A DNA stretch of 64,000 bases from Parelaphostrongylus tenuis. Lineage: Eukaryota; Nematoda; Chromadorea; Rhabditida; Metastrongylidae. The position numbers and the translations under genes were made by a program. Under the pieces are notes generated by a model that was given only the letters and a program-made list of their open reading frames with translations, did no database searches and had not been told where the DNA came from. How positions within the stretch are numbered: position 1 is the stretch's first letter; every line of letters starts with the position of its first letter. The stretch spans positions 124,001 to 188,000 of the forward strand of contig JAHQIW010000232.1 of the NCBI GenBank assembly GCA_019055375.1, given 5' to 3'. Shown here one piece after another: positions 45,801-58,944 of this stretch.

Positions 45801-48800
45801 TTCCGACCTTCTTGTAGCTCACGCAGTTGGGTGTTACTGTAATTTGAATGAAAGCAATACACATTTGAGGTTATGGGAACTTATAGCTGTTTAAGAGAAA
45901 TCACAAAAGCCAATAAAAGTTAGTAGGTAAAACGATCTGAGATTTACCATCAGTTTGCTTACTGTACTCTGAAAGTTACGCAGATTATTTGCATGAACAT
46001 TGATTTGAAAGAAACAGTAAGAGAGGCCATGTGTACTTTGAGAATGAGCTGTGTGAAAAATAGATATTCTCGGCTTTGCCCTTTGCGTTTAGAAACTCGT
46101 CATTTTCTCCTGGAATGACCTTTTCGATATTTGATGGGCTATCAGTGTTTCGCTTTCTTTCTCTCCGTGGCCTACGGTAGGATATGCCCCGTGCATGTTG
46201 ACGTTTGCGACTATCATTCATAACTCATTTCCATCTTCGAGCACTGCTAGGTGAAGTAGATTGCAAATAATAACCCTTTTCTTGAGATGCTCAAATCTCG
46301 AGTGTAAACATTTGCTGTGTATCGTTTTATATGAGTACTCCGCTGATTCACAAAAATAGGGTACTTATTGGAATGGAAAGTATCCCACTTCATGCTCGAT
46401 GAGATTCCATGAAAGTTTGAGCTGTTCAAATGATAAGTAAAATCCTCAAGAAATTGTCAGGACGTCACCCTACATCTCAAATGCATAGCACAACGCTGGA
46501 AAGTTGTTTTGATCATGGTGTCTTGGATCCGTGAGTAGGTTAGCGACTTCTTTGAGAGAACTAAGCGCATCTTATGGTTTTCTTGATAGAATTCAGGAAT
46601 TGCTCTTGTTTTGCATCAGTTTTTTTAACGTTTGTTTATATAGAAGGCCGACCAGTGCTTTCGGTGAGCTCGCAAAACATGCTCAGCAGATAAGCAGAGC
46701 ACAGTGTTGCTTGATACGATCACTTTGGTTACTTATTGATGAGGATGACTGCTGCGAGATTGCAATATTTTAGTCTTTATTTACTGCCCATTCTTTTCTT
46801 TTGATGATGGAATACGTGGCAAATGCGAAATGCGACACAAAAAGGAATTAATTTTGTGTCGTCTACCTCAAAAAGGTTTCTCCATGAGGTTGTTGCTCTT
46901 GTTTTTTTCACTGTTTACTTTAAATTATTCCTCCCCAATTTTTCTTTGATCGAAACTAGAAAACTTGAACTGTTCAGGCAATTTGATACCTAGAAATATC
47001 ATTTACTACAGCAAGGTACGAGACTATATGTGGTGAGAAGAAGCATAGTAGTAGACCAGGCGGCATTAGTGAATGCGGCTAAGTCCAGGTTTTTTTGAAA
47101 AATCTTGTGGCCAGGAGAAAATCTGAGGTGCGATCTGTAATCGAAGTTTAGTAGGAATTTGAGCACAACGTAGATCATCTTCGCCGCCTATATATACAGT
47201 CACAAACCTTCTACGCTCATTCTTTCCAATCCTTCTTTAACATTTTACTGCTCATTGTACCATAACCCTTCCATGACCAAGCAGTCACTCTGTGACTGAA
47301 CGTCGCATTGAAATTAATATTTATTCAATAGACACTAAGCACTTTTTTTGAAATCGTTGTTCTGCTCCTTGATTTGCAATGCTGAAGCCTAGAACGAGTT
47401 CAAGAAGTCTTAAACATTGAAATCTAAGAGCTAATTCAAGAGGCCGCATGTACAATAAAGTGTACACGTTATCGAAAATTTTTAGCATGATATCTGGCAT
47501 TGCAGCCAAGTGTTTTTGCTTTCATAATGCATTTTCGCACTTTTCACCTCATACCAATAATTGAGGACTTATATTTTCAATTCTCATTCAAAAAGGTTTT
47601 TAGAGCAGAAATCAGTTGATAGGTGTTGCAAGTTCTAGAAAAATTAGCAGTAAATAAAAAAGGGCTCTAATAGGTTAAAGCAAATGGAAAGTACACTTCA
47701 GAGGATTGTCTAATGGAGGGATGGCTCATATAAAAGAGCGGATCGGAAAATAACAGCTGAGAGCAAGCGCAAAATAGTAATGACATTTCTTTGCGGCTCA
47801 TGTGTTCGGTAAAGGCGAACGAGTTGGTGTATGGATAGATATATCGCTGTGACTTATTAACTGAATTCATTCCTGTCCATCCTGTTATCTTTCTGGATTG
47901 ATGAAAGATTGTAATTTCAGTGTTGATTTGATCTTTATTGGTAATCAGGGTACTATACTTTTTCTCAAGCGGCCTATGAATCGGCAGCGTTTTTACTACC
48001 AAATCTCTTCAGTCCCCAACATAGTTTAGAGAAGTGGCTTTCATTTAATCTTGTCATAGGTAATAAATGTACTGTCCTCCTTCAATAAGCTCATCCTCAT
48101 TTGAGAAATGGTTCCTCCACATTCGACTCGATAAGATTACGATGATCCGCATCAAAAGAATGAGTGGTTTCTGACGTTCAAATCGGAGCAAGGTGGCTGT
48201 GAAAAAGATGGAGGCGCCAAAACGTTGGTCGAATGAGGTTCTTATTAACTTTATGTTGAATTGTCATTAGAGGACAACACACTGACTCTCATCCGGCAAT
48301 GTGTTAATTAAATCAATTTGAGAGACAGTTGAATTTTTATAGTGTCACTGGAATTTCAAGTTCACCTTTTTCCAAAGTCTGATTGTTTGAATCGAAAACT
48401 CAACTTTATCCCGATATTTTTCAACTAATCAGCAGTTTAATTTTGCTTCGGTATTCGTATAATCTCTCCTATCGATCACACTTATTCGACAATCTCTGCT
48501 CTTTATTTTCTCAAGATTTCTGTAATATAGATGGTCACTTCACGAACTACGCAGAGTTGCTGCTTTCATCCATAGAACAAGCTGATGAATGTCACGAAAT
48601 CGCTATAAAATCCATCTAACAAATGTAACTATCTGCCGGCTTACATGATATAAATCCGGTTTTCTGAAAAAAGGGATTTTCCCCTTTATCGGGGCGTTTC
48701 CAGTTCATTCTCAGTCAGACACAAAGTCTGACGACATCTTATGAATAATGGTGTCTTTCTGTCGGCAGCGACGGACAGGCCGATAGCCACGAATCCATCA

Positions 48801-49310
48801 TGTCGTTCTGGCAGAGCTTGACCGATGTCTGTTAACATCCATTGTAATAGCGAATGAATACACTTGTTGCTAATGCCGTTGTAATAAACACAATCAGCAC
48901 AATCACAAGCAGAGCATACCAATAAATCTCGAATCATCTAAACGCAAGTTCTGAAAGTCCGCCAACGGCCAGTGCATCAGTGCGCCTGCCGTGTTCATGC
49001 TCTCCGTGGCTTATTTTCTAGGACTCCAGCATTTTTAGTTGAACCTTTCTCAACCTTCTCAAAGTCAGCAAAATATAGCGCTGGCATTAATTGGAATTAG
49101 GCAAAAGTTCTAATACCTTAAACTATTTGCTTCCATTTGCTATGGCATTCTATTTTTTGAACCATTCAATTTCTCGGTTTAAGATGAACATTCGGTATTT
49201 AAATTCACTTAGCAAATTATTACTCCAACCACCAATTCATTCCAATATTTACGTCCTTTTAACGACGTTCTAAGAACATTAAAATAAAGAATGACAAAAT
49301 ACGGTAGTTA
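42815..49310. other. Longest repeat-poor intergenic stretch, nothing firm
   Basis: No transposon family recognised. Two weak minus-strand coding-like pieces (48790-48935 with a membrane-helix-like frame; 45985-46221, very basic) are discussed as an observation but not called as a gene. Confidence 0.35.
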
Positions 49311-50440
49311 TCATCTGTAACCTGTCATCCTGTTGATCGCCGAGTGACTGAAGAGCGCACCGGTAATACTTTCTTTCTCCCTAAAGCGTACTTGAGTAGT
49401 CCAGTGGTTCCTTCTCGTTCTGGAAATTCGTTGAGCATCAGGATTTTCCTCTAGGCTTTTCGTGAAGAAATCGGACAGTCGCGTTAGTAATTTTCCTGTG
49501 GAGCGCTTGTCATCTCGAAAAATCCAGTCTGTTACGGCTCTCGTCCATCGGCTGTCGTTAAAGCGCATTACTTGTCCGGCCGACCTTATTTCGACCGTTG
49601 ACGTAAGTTCGAATTCCGATATTTTCACTCATTACGAGATACGTGACACTCCTAGCATAAACAACCTTTCGACTGTGCATCAACAACGCTAAGTAATCTG
49701 ACTGGTTTCCTCGGGATTTCGAGCGCTCCACAGGAAGGCTACCGACCCGATAGTGCGATGTCTTCACGGGAAGCCTGGAAGAAAATATGATGCTCAACGA
49801 AATCGTAGAACAAAGTGGACCCACTGGGCTACTCTTGCACGCAACAGCGAAAAATAGAAGTACTACTGGTGCCCACTCGAGTCTCTCAAGTATCAACAGG
49901 ACGACGGGTTTGTCTTATCCATGTAGCAGACAGATTTTTGATTCACTTGTTAACGCAGGATTAACCATTGAGTCGAAATGGTGGCCACGGAGTCCGATGT
50001 TGTTCGTCCTAATCACTATGTCCTCGATGATTTTAAGTACCTCACAAGGTGCTGATTTCGTCCTGCTCAAATCCGGAGCCATCTGTTCCTAATACAAATT
50101 GTTTTCCTTGAGATTTAGTTAAAGATCATTCTTTCCATAGGCGCTGTCAAAATCTGGCACACTCGTTCCACCTAACTGATTCTTCGTGTTATAAGAACAA
50201 TATCATCAGCAAAGCAAAGATGGTTTGATTGTCGAGAGTCAGTTTTCACTTTTATACGGGTTCCATTCCAAGGTTCACATGACCTTTGTAGAGTAGCTGC
50301 CAGTAATTTTGGCAAGTCACTATCGCCCTATCGAATCCATCTTGTTACATCGATAGTAATATTGTTATGGAATAACGGTATTTTGGTTGTGAAAGTTTAT
50401 ATAGCTTGTGAATAGGTAGCCGTACATGCAATAAATAAGC
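49311..50440 (-). pseudogene. RTE-type LINE reverse transcriptase relic, C-terminal half
   Basis: Minus strand, several frames with stops. In order: a TFTTKIPLFHNN stretch, an RxGDSDLPKL block where the family has QG-D-x-x-SP, the catalytic HLCFADDIVL motif (50201-50216 encodes FADD), then MAPDLSRTK, and the C-terminal block RSAGQVMRFNDSRWTRAV with DWIFRDDKRSTGK and RRNHWTTQVR. The catalytic aspartates survive but frameshifts and stops make it inactive. This RTE-like family is very common in strongylid genomes. Confidence 0.8.
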
Positions 50441-51999
50441 AATTTCATGAGATATATTGAATGAGAAATAAATTGTTTACACGCCTCTCACTGATTTCTT
50501 TAAGTGCTGCACAAGTGTGAAGAAACGAACCAACGGTTTTTCTTTAAAAACTACATTATCAAATCCATTGCAGTGCCTATTGCTGTCCAATTTTGTGATG
50601 ACCACGAACACACAAAAGTGGGCGCATGGTTCTTTTTTAATTCCATTTTTGAAACCACTTAAGCCTATTACAAACTCTTTTACGATTTGTCAAAGGAAAG
50701 AGTAGGACGATGATTTGAAGATACAGCATGTTCCGCCCAAACTGATACCGAATAGTGCATCAATTTTGAATTCAGTGCAATAATTAACCACTATGTCATT
50801 GACTAGTCGTCGGAGGGTCAAGAAAATTGAAACTCATTTATCGTTCCCGATCAGTTTGTTTAGATATCGCACTAACGGCTGCTGCTATAATGATTGTTGC
50901 CGTTGTTGAAAAATCTCACAAGCGGCTCGTCTCTATCACGCAGAAGAGAACCACTGACTGCCGGTGATATATTAAGACTTGAAAACGGTGTAACGCGGTC
51001 AAGCTAAAAATCATTCGCGTCATACCAGAATACAACAGGTCTTCGAGGCGCGCAGACGACTAATACTGAAGCGATTTGTCGTCGAATTCAACTACAAACA
51101 GAAACGCCTACATGATGATCATCTCATAGTAAGCAGTGGTACAGAAGACGTGTCAGGGCTTGTATGAAGTGTGAAGATGGGCATTTGAATATTCGTTCAG
51201 GTGGCTCCAGAATATTCTGTACTATGGAATGGCGAACACCGAGCTGAACATCATCATTCATAATGCAAAGATGTGAAAACCACGTGTTATGCATCACAGA
51301 ACATCTTGTTCTTTCGTTCAATGAATTAATCATAACTGAAGCCATTGTGCTGCAGTATGATCACCTCGTACTCGTCGCTGATACAGCAACCGAGCTGCTA
51401 TTTATGATAAATAAATCACATAATTTCTCTCCTTTCGACCGCTTTTTTCATAGGCCTTTTTACTCGGCTTCGATTCCTTTATAGAGGATTATTCAGCTTC
51501 AGAAGATCGGCTGAACCTACGGAGGGTGCTACTGATGAGTCCCAATAGGAGGAAAGAGGCGCCTGTATAATACTAGACCCAAGGGCTAATAATATGTTAT
51601 ATCCTTATCATATCATCTTTTTTAAAATCAACCACGTAGTTTAGCAATGTTTGTCCTGTATTTTTGTGTTGTGTGATATAGGATAGTTATAGATCTACAA
51701 TTACTTAATTGCCAAATGGTGTAAAAAGACACGCTATAAATTATAGTGTTATCTTAATAAATGCTATCCATAAGCTACTCGATGAGACGCCGAATCTTTT
51801 ATGGAAAAGCTCATAACGGCAAGGGAGTACAATTTTGCTCGAAATAAGTGTTGCCGGTCAGCTGATTAAGACGGTGACCTTGAACTGAGCTTAGGCATAT
51901 AGATTTCACCTAGCCGGCATCGCTTTTGATGAATAACATGGTCTTCAAAGCTCGTTCATTAACGCAAAGTCAAATTTGCTAATCACAATTATATCATAT

Positions 52000-52275
52000 G
52001 CATTGCAGCAAGTTAGAACGGACTGTTGAGCAATTGCTGCCCTCTTTTGTCAGAATGGCTCACCAAGCCAACGATCTCTTCGGGCTCGGTAACTTGATCC
52101 CAGGCTGGTCTCATACTTGTCTGGGAGCACAAACCACTGATTCGGTTCAGCGGGAGGCCACCGCGAGTGACTGTAAAGGCCAGATATGCATTCATTCACC
52201 TCAGACGACGTTAAAAATCGAAGACGAATGCATGGCGCATCCCTCAAAAAATTGATCAAAGCCGAGAGCTTTTTA
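52000..52275 (+). repeat. SINE-like repeat family 1, 5'-truncated copy
   Basis: GGCTCACCAAGCC, CCCAGGCTGGTCTCATAC, GGGAGGCCACCGCGAG and GAATGCATGGCGCATCCC are all present on +. The head is replaced by unrelated sequence. Confidence 0.65.
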
Positions 52276-53039
52276 TCACTTTGTTAGAATATTGTTCAGT
52301 TTCTTCAATCGTTTACACTGCACGTACCAGCAAGGTTGATTTGTGAAAATTACCTTTCTAAGCAAGTTTCAGTTATTTTGTTCTCTCAATTTTGTATATT
52401 GTATTGTCGTAGAAACAAAGGAAAAACTAGTATAGCCGTAATCCCTACTAGATTGACACATAAATGCCTGCTTAAATGTCTTAAGTCCGACAAATTGTTA
52501 AACACCGCTCATCTCATTCAAAATGCTTGATGAAGCTCTCACAATGGTATTACTTGATAATCACCTGCAAGACTGCACCAGTCATTTTTGTGCAGACAAA
52601 AGAAAGCATAACTTTTCCGGTCTAGTATTTCCAACAACTGATTATCTAGCTTATGCACTATCTACTCTCATAGGTATATCGTCTCTTGGATAACCTAATA
52701 AACAACATGCTCTTCATTCAACGCAAGGCCAGAATTCTTCTTTACACATTATATGATGCTTAACCGTAAGCAAGTAGGACAATATACTTGCCGAGAGACT
52801 CTGCGATCCTGACTTACTCGTGCTTCATTATACAGCAAATTGCTCTTTATGAATGTTTGAATGGCCTTAACTTGAGGAGAACATCGCAAGCTATCTTTTA
52901 GTCAAGCACAGAGTAGGAGTTCCATCTATAATCGCGTAAACGACATTATCTTTTCTTTATTGCTTATCTTGATAATTCTCATTACTACTGCTGTTGCTCT
53001 TGTTAAAACAAAAATACATAAATTTTGAGCGAGTGCAGC

Positions 53040-54110
53040 ATATCGCTTTGTCTCACCTTCGTCGAATTGATGAGGGCTTTTGATTTAGTTGAAACATAAG
53101 TGTCATAGAAACCCTGGCCAGTCAGGGCGTCCTTACACAGTACACAAAGATTCTTCGCGAGATATGGAAAATTTCATGTCCAAAATACCATCAATCTATT
53201 ACGATATTACTAACAAAGTAAGCAAAGGGTTTCAACAAGGCGGCACAAATTCGCCAAAACTATTCACTGCCATTCTACAAAACGTCACGCGAACATTAGA
53301 ATGGGCATCATGGGAGTGAAAATCAGCGGTCGACAAACACCATCTTCACTTTGCTCATTATTCGTTTTCATAACACTGAGCGCCATCCAGGTAAAAGAGT
53401 GTTGACCTACCGCGACAGCGCTTGTGATAGGATTGGTCTTCTATTAAATCTCAAGAAAACCTTACTCAAGAGAAAGAGATTGGTTTTGAGTGACCCATTA
53501 ACGCTCAACAGAACCAATATCTCTGAATGCTCTACTTGGGTATATCTAGATTGGGAAGCCAATACGATAATGGTAGCTTCAAAGTTGAGTAGGAGAATGT
53601 GAGCGGCTTGAGGAGCGTTTTAGAGCAACGAGCACGCAGAAGAGAAAGGAAAGAACACCCGACTCCGTGCTTATAGTTTCGATTCATCGCTTATCCCTGA
53701 CTTGACATATGCAACAGAAGCCTGGTCTCATAAAAGATCGCTTGCCGTTTTTGAAAGTACAGTCAAAAGGTCGATGCTAGCGGTATCTAGAGTCTCACAA
53801 ATAAGAGCTCCAACCTACGTCCAAACCTCTAACCCTACGTCAACGATCAAAAGTCATGGATGCGGTTCTACCCGTCACGATATCGAAGATAAGGTAAGCC
53901 TGACACGTAATGATCTTTAATGGCAACCGATGGCTATCACAGACTGGATTACTTGAGATGTCAAGCGCGTCCGAGAAAGATCACTAGTCCTATGGTTTTC
54001 CTCACGAAAGTCCGCAATAGAGATTTGATACCCAATGAGTTCCTGCAGAAAGGAGAGGCTACTCATGCATGTGATAGGGAAAAATGAAAGCTTCACTGGA
54101 GCTGGCTCTA
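53040..54110 (+). pseudogene. RTE-type LINE reverse transcriptase relic
   Basis: Plus strand. RT motif A region reads SLCLTFVELMRAFDLVET (53043-53096) with Glu in place of the catalytic Asp. Motif B region FQQGGTNSPKLFTA follows at about 53229-53270. Then come LLLNLKKT, NRTNISECS and VYLDWEA, TYATEAWSH, and remnants DWIT and DVKR of the C-terminal block. Stops and frameshifts throughout. Same family as the relic at 49.3-50.4 kb. Confidence 0.78.
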
Positions 54111-54249
54111 GTCACTTGGCGAGCAAGAAGGCAACAGATAGACAGATGCTACACCTGTTAATATAAATAGGATTTGGAATGGACAGAACAGTGGTGATGA
54201 TGTTCATTACGAGCACGATCCTGATTTGCTGTTACACTGTCTCATTAAG

Positions 54250-54700
54250 CCTCTCATTCCTTCCAGATCACGGAACTTTCATATTTGTCTGGAATTTTCT
54301 GCAACTCCGGCAGTTTACACGGAATCGCTTTGACCTGGTGATTCCAGATCTCTAGGAAGAATATCCTTGAGCTGAAATCAGCAAAATTCAAGAGAAGGTG
54401 GCAATTCTCAAGCAGTATCGAGAGCCACGGGTGAAAAGTTTGAAGACGCTCGTGAATGCTAAACGCAAGGAAGCGGATCAAGATGTGCTAAGATCTTTCA
54501 AGTTTGAATGGAGATGGAGCGTGTAAAACAGGAACTAACAAAAGACCTGGAGGTCAGATACAGGACAGGTGCATCTTGTAGATCTCCGTTGTCTCCATCT
54601 CCACCTGCATCTCTTAGATACTCAGTTACAAGAGTGTTTTTAGATCTCACCTTCATTTCTTTCGTTGTCTCATAATAGTTATCTTTTGAATTTTCAACTC
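54250..54700 (+). pseudogene. Coding-like coiled-coil segment with two stops and a frameshift
   Basis: One + frame reads LQLRQFTRNRFDLVIPDL, stop, a short piece, stop, AEISKIQEKVAILKQYREPR and VKSLKTLVNAKRKEADQ. A shift after FKFE opens MERVKQELTKDLEVRYRTG followed by a Ser/Pro-rich stretch. Composition (charged, heptad-like, Ser/Pro tail) is protein-like. I do not recognise the family; a processed pseudogene or a transposon gag-like protein are both possible. Confidence 0.3.
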
Positions 54701-54709
54701 GAATTTCGC

Positions 54710-57020
54710 TTTGACAGCAGTTTAAGGCTCTGTTAACTCCTGTGTTCATCATGGTAAATATTCATCGCCGTGATTTTCCCTCGGGACTCGAGATTATTCC
54801 GCTAGTGCATCCTCAGGTCAGCATGACGGGCTAACATTTGTAGCTTAGTGATAATTTTACTACCTAACGAATGAGATGTTTCTAAGGAAACACTGATATC
54901 TACGACGTTATGGAATCTCTAGACTAATTAGTCTAATGACTACACCATTTCAACGGTGTTACAAACAAAATCCCTTGAGTGCATCACAGTTCTTAGCCGA
55001 TTTGCAACCGACCGACCAATTTACCGCCTCATTCTAACAACGAGGTATTCATGGATTCTGCCCAATATGTACAATAAATGAAATAGTATAGTAACAAGCG
55101 CACTTTCCATTTTCACCAGAGATCCAGATAAGATTCATCTCCAGTCGCAACAGAGCCATCCTGAGAGCTACCCTTGGCCAATGTGGTAACAGATAATGAA
55201 TTTGCAATAAACTTGAAAACTGTGATCCTTTCCGGATTCATCGAATGAGCAACATCTTTTGGCAGGTGCTACTAACGAAAAGTTGAAAAAGACCGTATAG
55301 AAAACTCGCTGCTGCCGCGCTGAGGAATAATCCAATTACAAATGGGAATTATCAAAATCATCAAGCTATCCAGAAATTTATGTCGATTTGGTTATAACTT
55401 TTAGATTATACATTTCACCCTATAATTAGCCCAAAAAGTGCAAATCGATAAAAATGGGACCTAGTGATAGACTTTGAGATGGAAACCCATGTAAGAACTT
55501 GTGGCAGCTACACACTATTGTTTTTTATTGATGTAAAAATTTCAGTCCGAGAGGGCTATTACTGCGGCTTGGTAGCGAGTTATATTTTTCGCTTAATCTT
55601 CGCCGCTTTTGCAGCATTGATTTTTTGAAGTGCTTCACCATCATCGATTCACAGAATCAGTCCCTTTCAACTGACCATTTTCGTGATTGTAGTCCTAGTT
55701 CTAGTCCTTGGATATTCCTTGGATCAGTCTCAAGTTTTTGTAATTAATTTTATTCCAAAACTTTAAGTCATAGTGCCATCTTCCAAAGATGAGGGAACTT
55801 AAAATATGTTTCAAAGTACTAATGCTTTTTAGTAAAGTGAATTAGATTCATTGGCGATTTGTCTGTGCCCTGACTGATATCTCAAGATTGCTATGACAGA
55901 AATTGCCGTCTTTCCTTTCTCAACCCCATAACTTCTACCATCCCATCCTCAAGAGCGATGTCGGCGTTCTCCGCGGTTTCATGATCAAATGAAAACTAGG
56001 TGCTGTGAACCTTCTCTGTGGCCACTTGCTCACACAGATTTTCTCGCACTTGATCTCTCTGAGTGACACATATATGTCATTATTCATTCGAAGAGAAAAC
56101 CCAAAAGTTTTACATAGAAAAATTAACAGCGTTTTCAGCATAGTTACTATTACCGGATGATAGTGTGTTGGAATTAGTACTATCACAACCATTGTACCAG
56201 TAGCAGAATTGGATTTGTCAGTTCGTAAATCTCAAATCAATCCTCTTGACGAGTAGTTGCTGATAGGGAACAATACGCTTGAAATACGGTTGAGAGGAAG
56301 GCACAGCGAGAGCTTCGATGATACGAAATGTAGCACTTGGCCGCAGGAAAGATTATTCGTGGTTCAAAGCGACACCAGGTTCCTTGTCTTGCTCGTGTCT
56401 CAATATTCTAGTGATTGCATTCTACATCGTACATTGTGTGAAAAAGGAACAAGTAGTAAACTGAAGTTGAAAAGTTGCAGATCACTTCATCTTTTGAAGC
56501 CTTACCTTTAACGGTCCCGTGTCAAGGCCTTCATTATAAACAAAACAGCTCTACTGATGCATTCGCAGATAAATTTCTTTCGCTCCTCATTTACTTTGGC
56601 TCAGTCTGTTTATATGATAAGGTGTTGCGATTTTTCTATGACTACCTGTTTTGTTCTACTATCCCATTTCAGTTCGTAAATTCCTTGTCTCTAAAACGCC
56701 AGATACGCCATTTTTTACAGCAAATGATTGACTTAAACTCTATTGGCCGCACCAAATTCAAACTCATTGGTTTTCGAGTAGGCATTTTTATTGTTTTTCC
56801 TGTGAAAGGTGAATGCATGGTGACAATTAGAACGCACACACAACAACGATAATTCTTGATAATCTATATGGATAAGCACTTTATTTGCTAGCTTGGTTGT
56901 TTAGAAGATTCGTCTCACAATTTCTGCGGATCCTAGCACTTCTTAATTCCTTTCATGGCCATCCAACGGTCATCTAAAAAGGTGGTTGAGCTCAAATATT
57001 TTTTCGCTTTATCTTGTGAA
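54710..57020. other. Intergenic, nothing recognised
   Basis: AT-rich sequence between the coding-like segment and the SINE foldback; no conserved motif seen. Confidence 0.4.
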
Positions 57021-57026
57021 TCAAAT

Positions 57027-57320
57027 ATACCCATTGATGTAGAGTGATGTGCAAAACTTTCGCGTAAGGCAGGACTAGAACACGCACCTCACTCTATCCG
57101 GGAGCGCGTGCTCTATCCGTTATACTCTTGACGCCCATTTTGCCCCAGGAAGAGTGTTGTGCGAATGGGCATCAGTAGTGTAACAGATAGAACATGCGCT
57201 CCCGGATAGAGTGAGGTGCGGGTTCTAGTCCTGCTTGACGCTAAAGTTTTGCACATCACTCTACATCAGTGGGTATAGTTGAGACATCATACCACCGCTA
57301 GAATCGGTTAAATAAAAAGA
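57027..57320. repeat. tRNA-derived SINE foldback (family 2)
   Basis: Inverted arms starting ATACCCATTGATGTAGAGTG at 57027 and ending at 57276. Each carries GTGTAACRGATAGARCAYGC and GCTCCCGGATAGAGTGAGG. The B box has decayed (GGTTCTAGTCC). The right side continues into the same CATACCAC...AAAAAGAATT tail as the 14-kb copy. Confidence 0.75.
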
Positions 57321-58637
57321 ATTCATTTGATCTTGTGAATCACTGAATGTATTTTCCGCTCAACATGCTAAATGCTAATCGAATGTGAGGTTTTCTAAAA
57401 GCCTATCCTAACCTTTACAGAACTGCTCTGTAGCGCTCTCAGATTACAGACAATGCTTCTCTTCTCTGTGGATAGTGGAAAAGTCTGTTGTTTTATGACC
57501 CATACTTTCCTAAAAGAGACAGCACTCTTTGTCAAGAAAAAAATTCTGTAGTTTGTGGACTGATCGCTTGAAGCTAGATGTCAAATGATACTCAGTAATG
57601 GTAACTTTTACGTCTATAATCATCAACGATCGCTGGAATAGATGATTGCATAATATGAAATTAGTAATAGTTTGTAGGAAAAGTTCTGTCGTATTGCTCG
57701 AGAAAATGAATTTTACACATATATTCAGAACGAGTTTAATCACATCAGAAAGCTCGTTTTCTTGCGCATCGAACGATATATTAACTGTCTAAAAGCCCTC
57801 AGAATGGAACTGTCCAAGGAGAAAAATTCGTCTGCCACTCCACTTCCACTACAAAATAGGTGTCAGCGCTTTTGAAGCTCATCGACAAATCTGCGAAGCG
57901 TAGTCACGAAATTTGCAATGTTTGCGCAACTCAGCATTGGTTTAAAACATTCGCTGAACTGTGATCCTGTGATTATTGATTATTCCCTTCTATGGAGCAC
58001 TTTATAAGGGACAAGAATTTCCGAAATATCCCTGGAATGAGCAAAATCTTCAAATTTTCTTCAAATCAAAGGATCGCTAGTTTTACCGCCGCGGAATCTT
58101 TATCCTAACGGATATGTGGCTTCACTGTTTTGATGTGGAAGGAAACTACTTTGACTATTAATTGCTTCTTCTTTGAGCTCAACTGGCGCACAAATAAATT
58201 TTTATACGCATTTTGGAAATACAAGAAAACTTTTTCTTCAAGTGACTACCCATGACCGTCGGTTGAGGATCAGAGAAAATGTACTGTGAGGAAATTGAGA
58301 GAAGCTGGCCGAAATGGAACTAGTTCGTGATGTCTGAGGATTACTTGCACGTATTAACTTCTTATGAGATAGCACTCGGCCAGCTGTAATGATTGAGAGA
58401 CCATCTAGCATCATGCGAAGCGATGGCTTGCAGGCCTTTTTTCCATATTCCGACGCCACATATCATGCTGTGCTTATTTCAGCTCTTCATGTAATCAGAT
58501 TATTTTGTCATAGTTGGGTCGATTCTACCTGGAATTCGTGCTGGAAATTCCCATATAAGCAATGTTGCAATAGTTGATCATCGAGTGACTCGAGCGAGTA
58601 CTAGTGAAATCTCACTTTTCCTTACCATATGCAAGAG

Positions 58638-58930
58638 TAAGAGAGCGTGTTGCGCAGTGGTCAGAGGTTGCGATGCACATGGTCGGAACAATTGATGGTC
58701 GATGGTTCGATAACGCGCTTGAGCCTCACTAAGCCTTCCATCATATCGTAGTAGGGTGAATTGGTACGAAACTTGCGCAATTACATGACTGTACTGACTT
58801 GACACATCGGTAGGCTACCATGAATTATTATGAAGATCCGGAAACGCAATCAGTCACCTCGAACGAAGTAAAAATTGAGAACGAATGCATTATGAATTCC
58901 TCATGGATTGATCAGCGCTGAGAACTTCGA
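58638..58930 (+). repeat. SINE-like repeat family 1, near full-length copy
   Basis: Head GTTGCGCAGTGGTCAGAGG and B-box-like GATGGTTCGAT, then CTCACTAAGCCTTCCATC, and end GAATGCATTATGAATTCC. Abuts the RTE relic that begins at about 58945. Confidence 0.65.
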
Positions 58931-58944
58931 AACCTACGCAGGAG

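Noticed and set aside
47667..48002. 111-codon minus-strand open frame
   Set aside because: No recognisable motif, no splice sites in phase, and composition no different from the surroundings.
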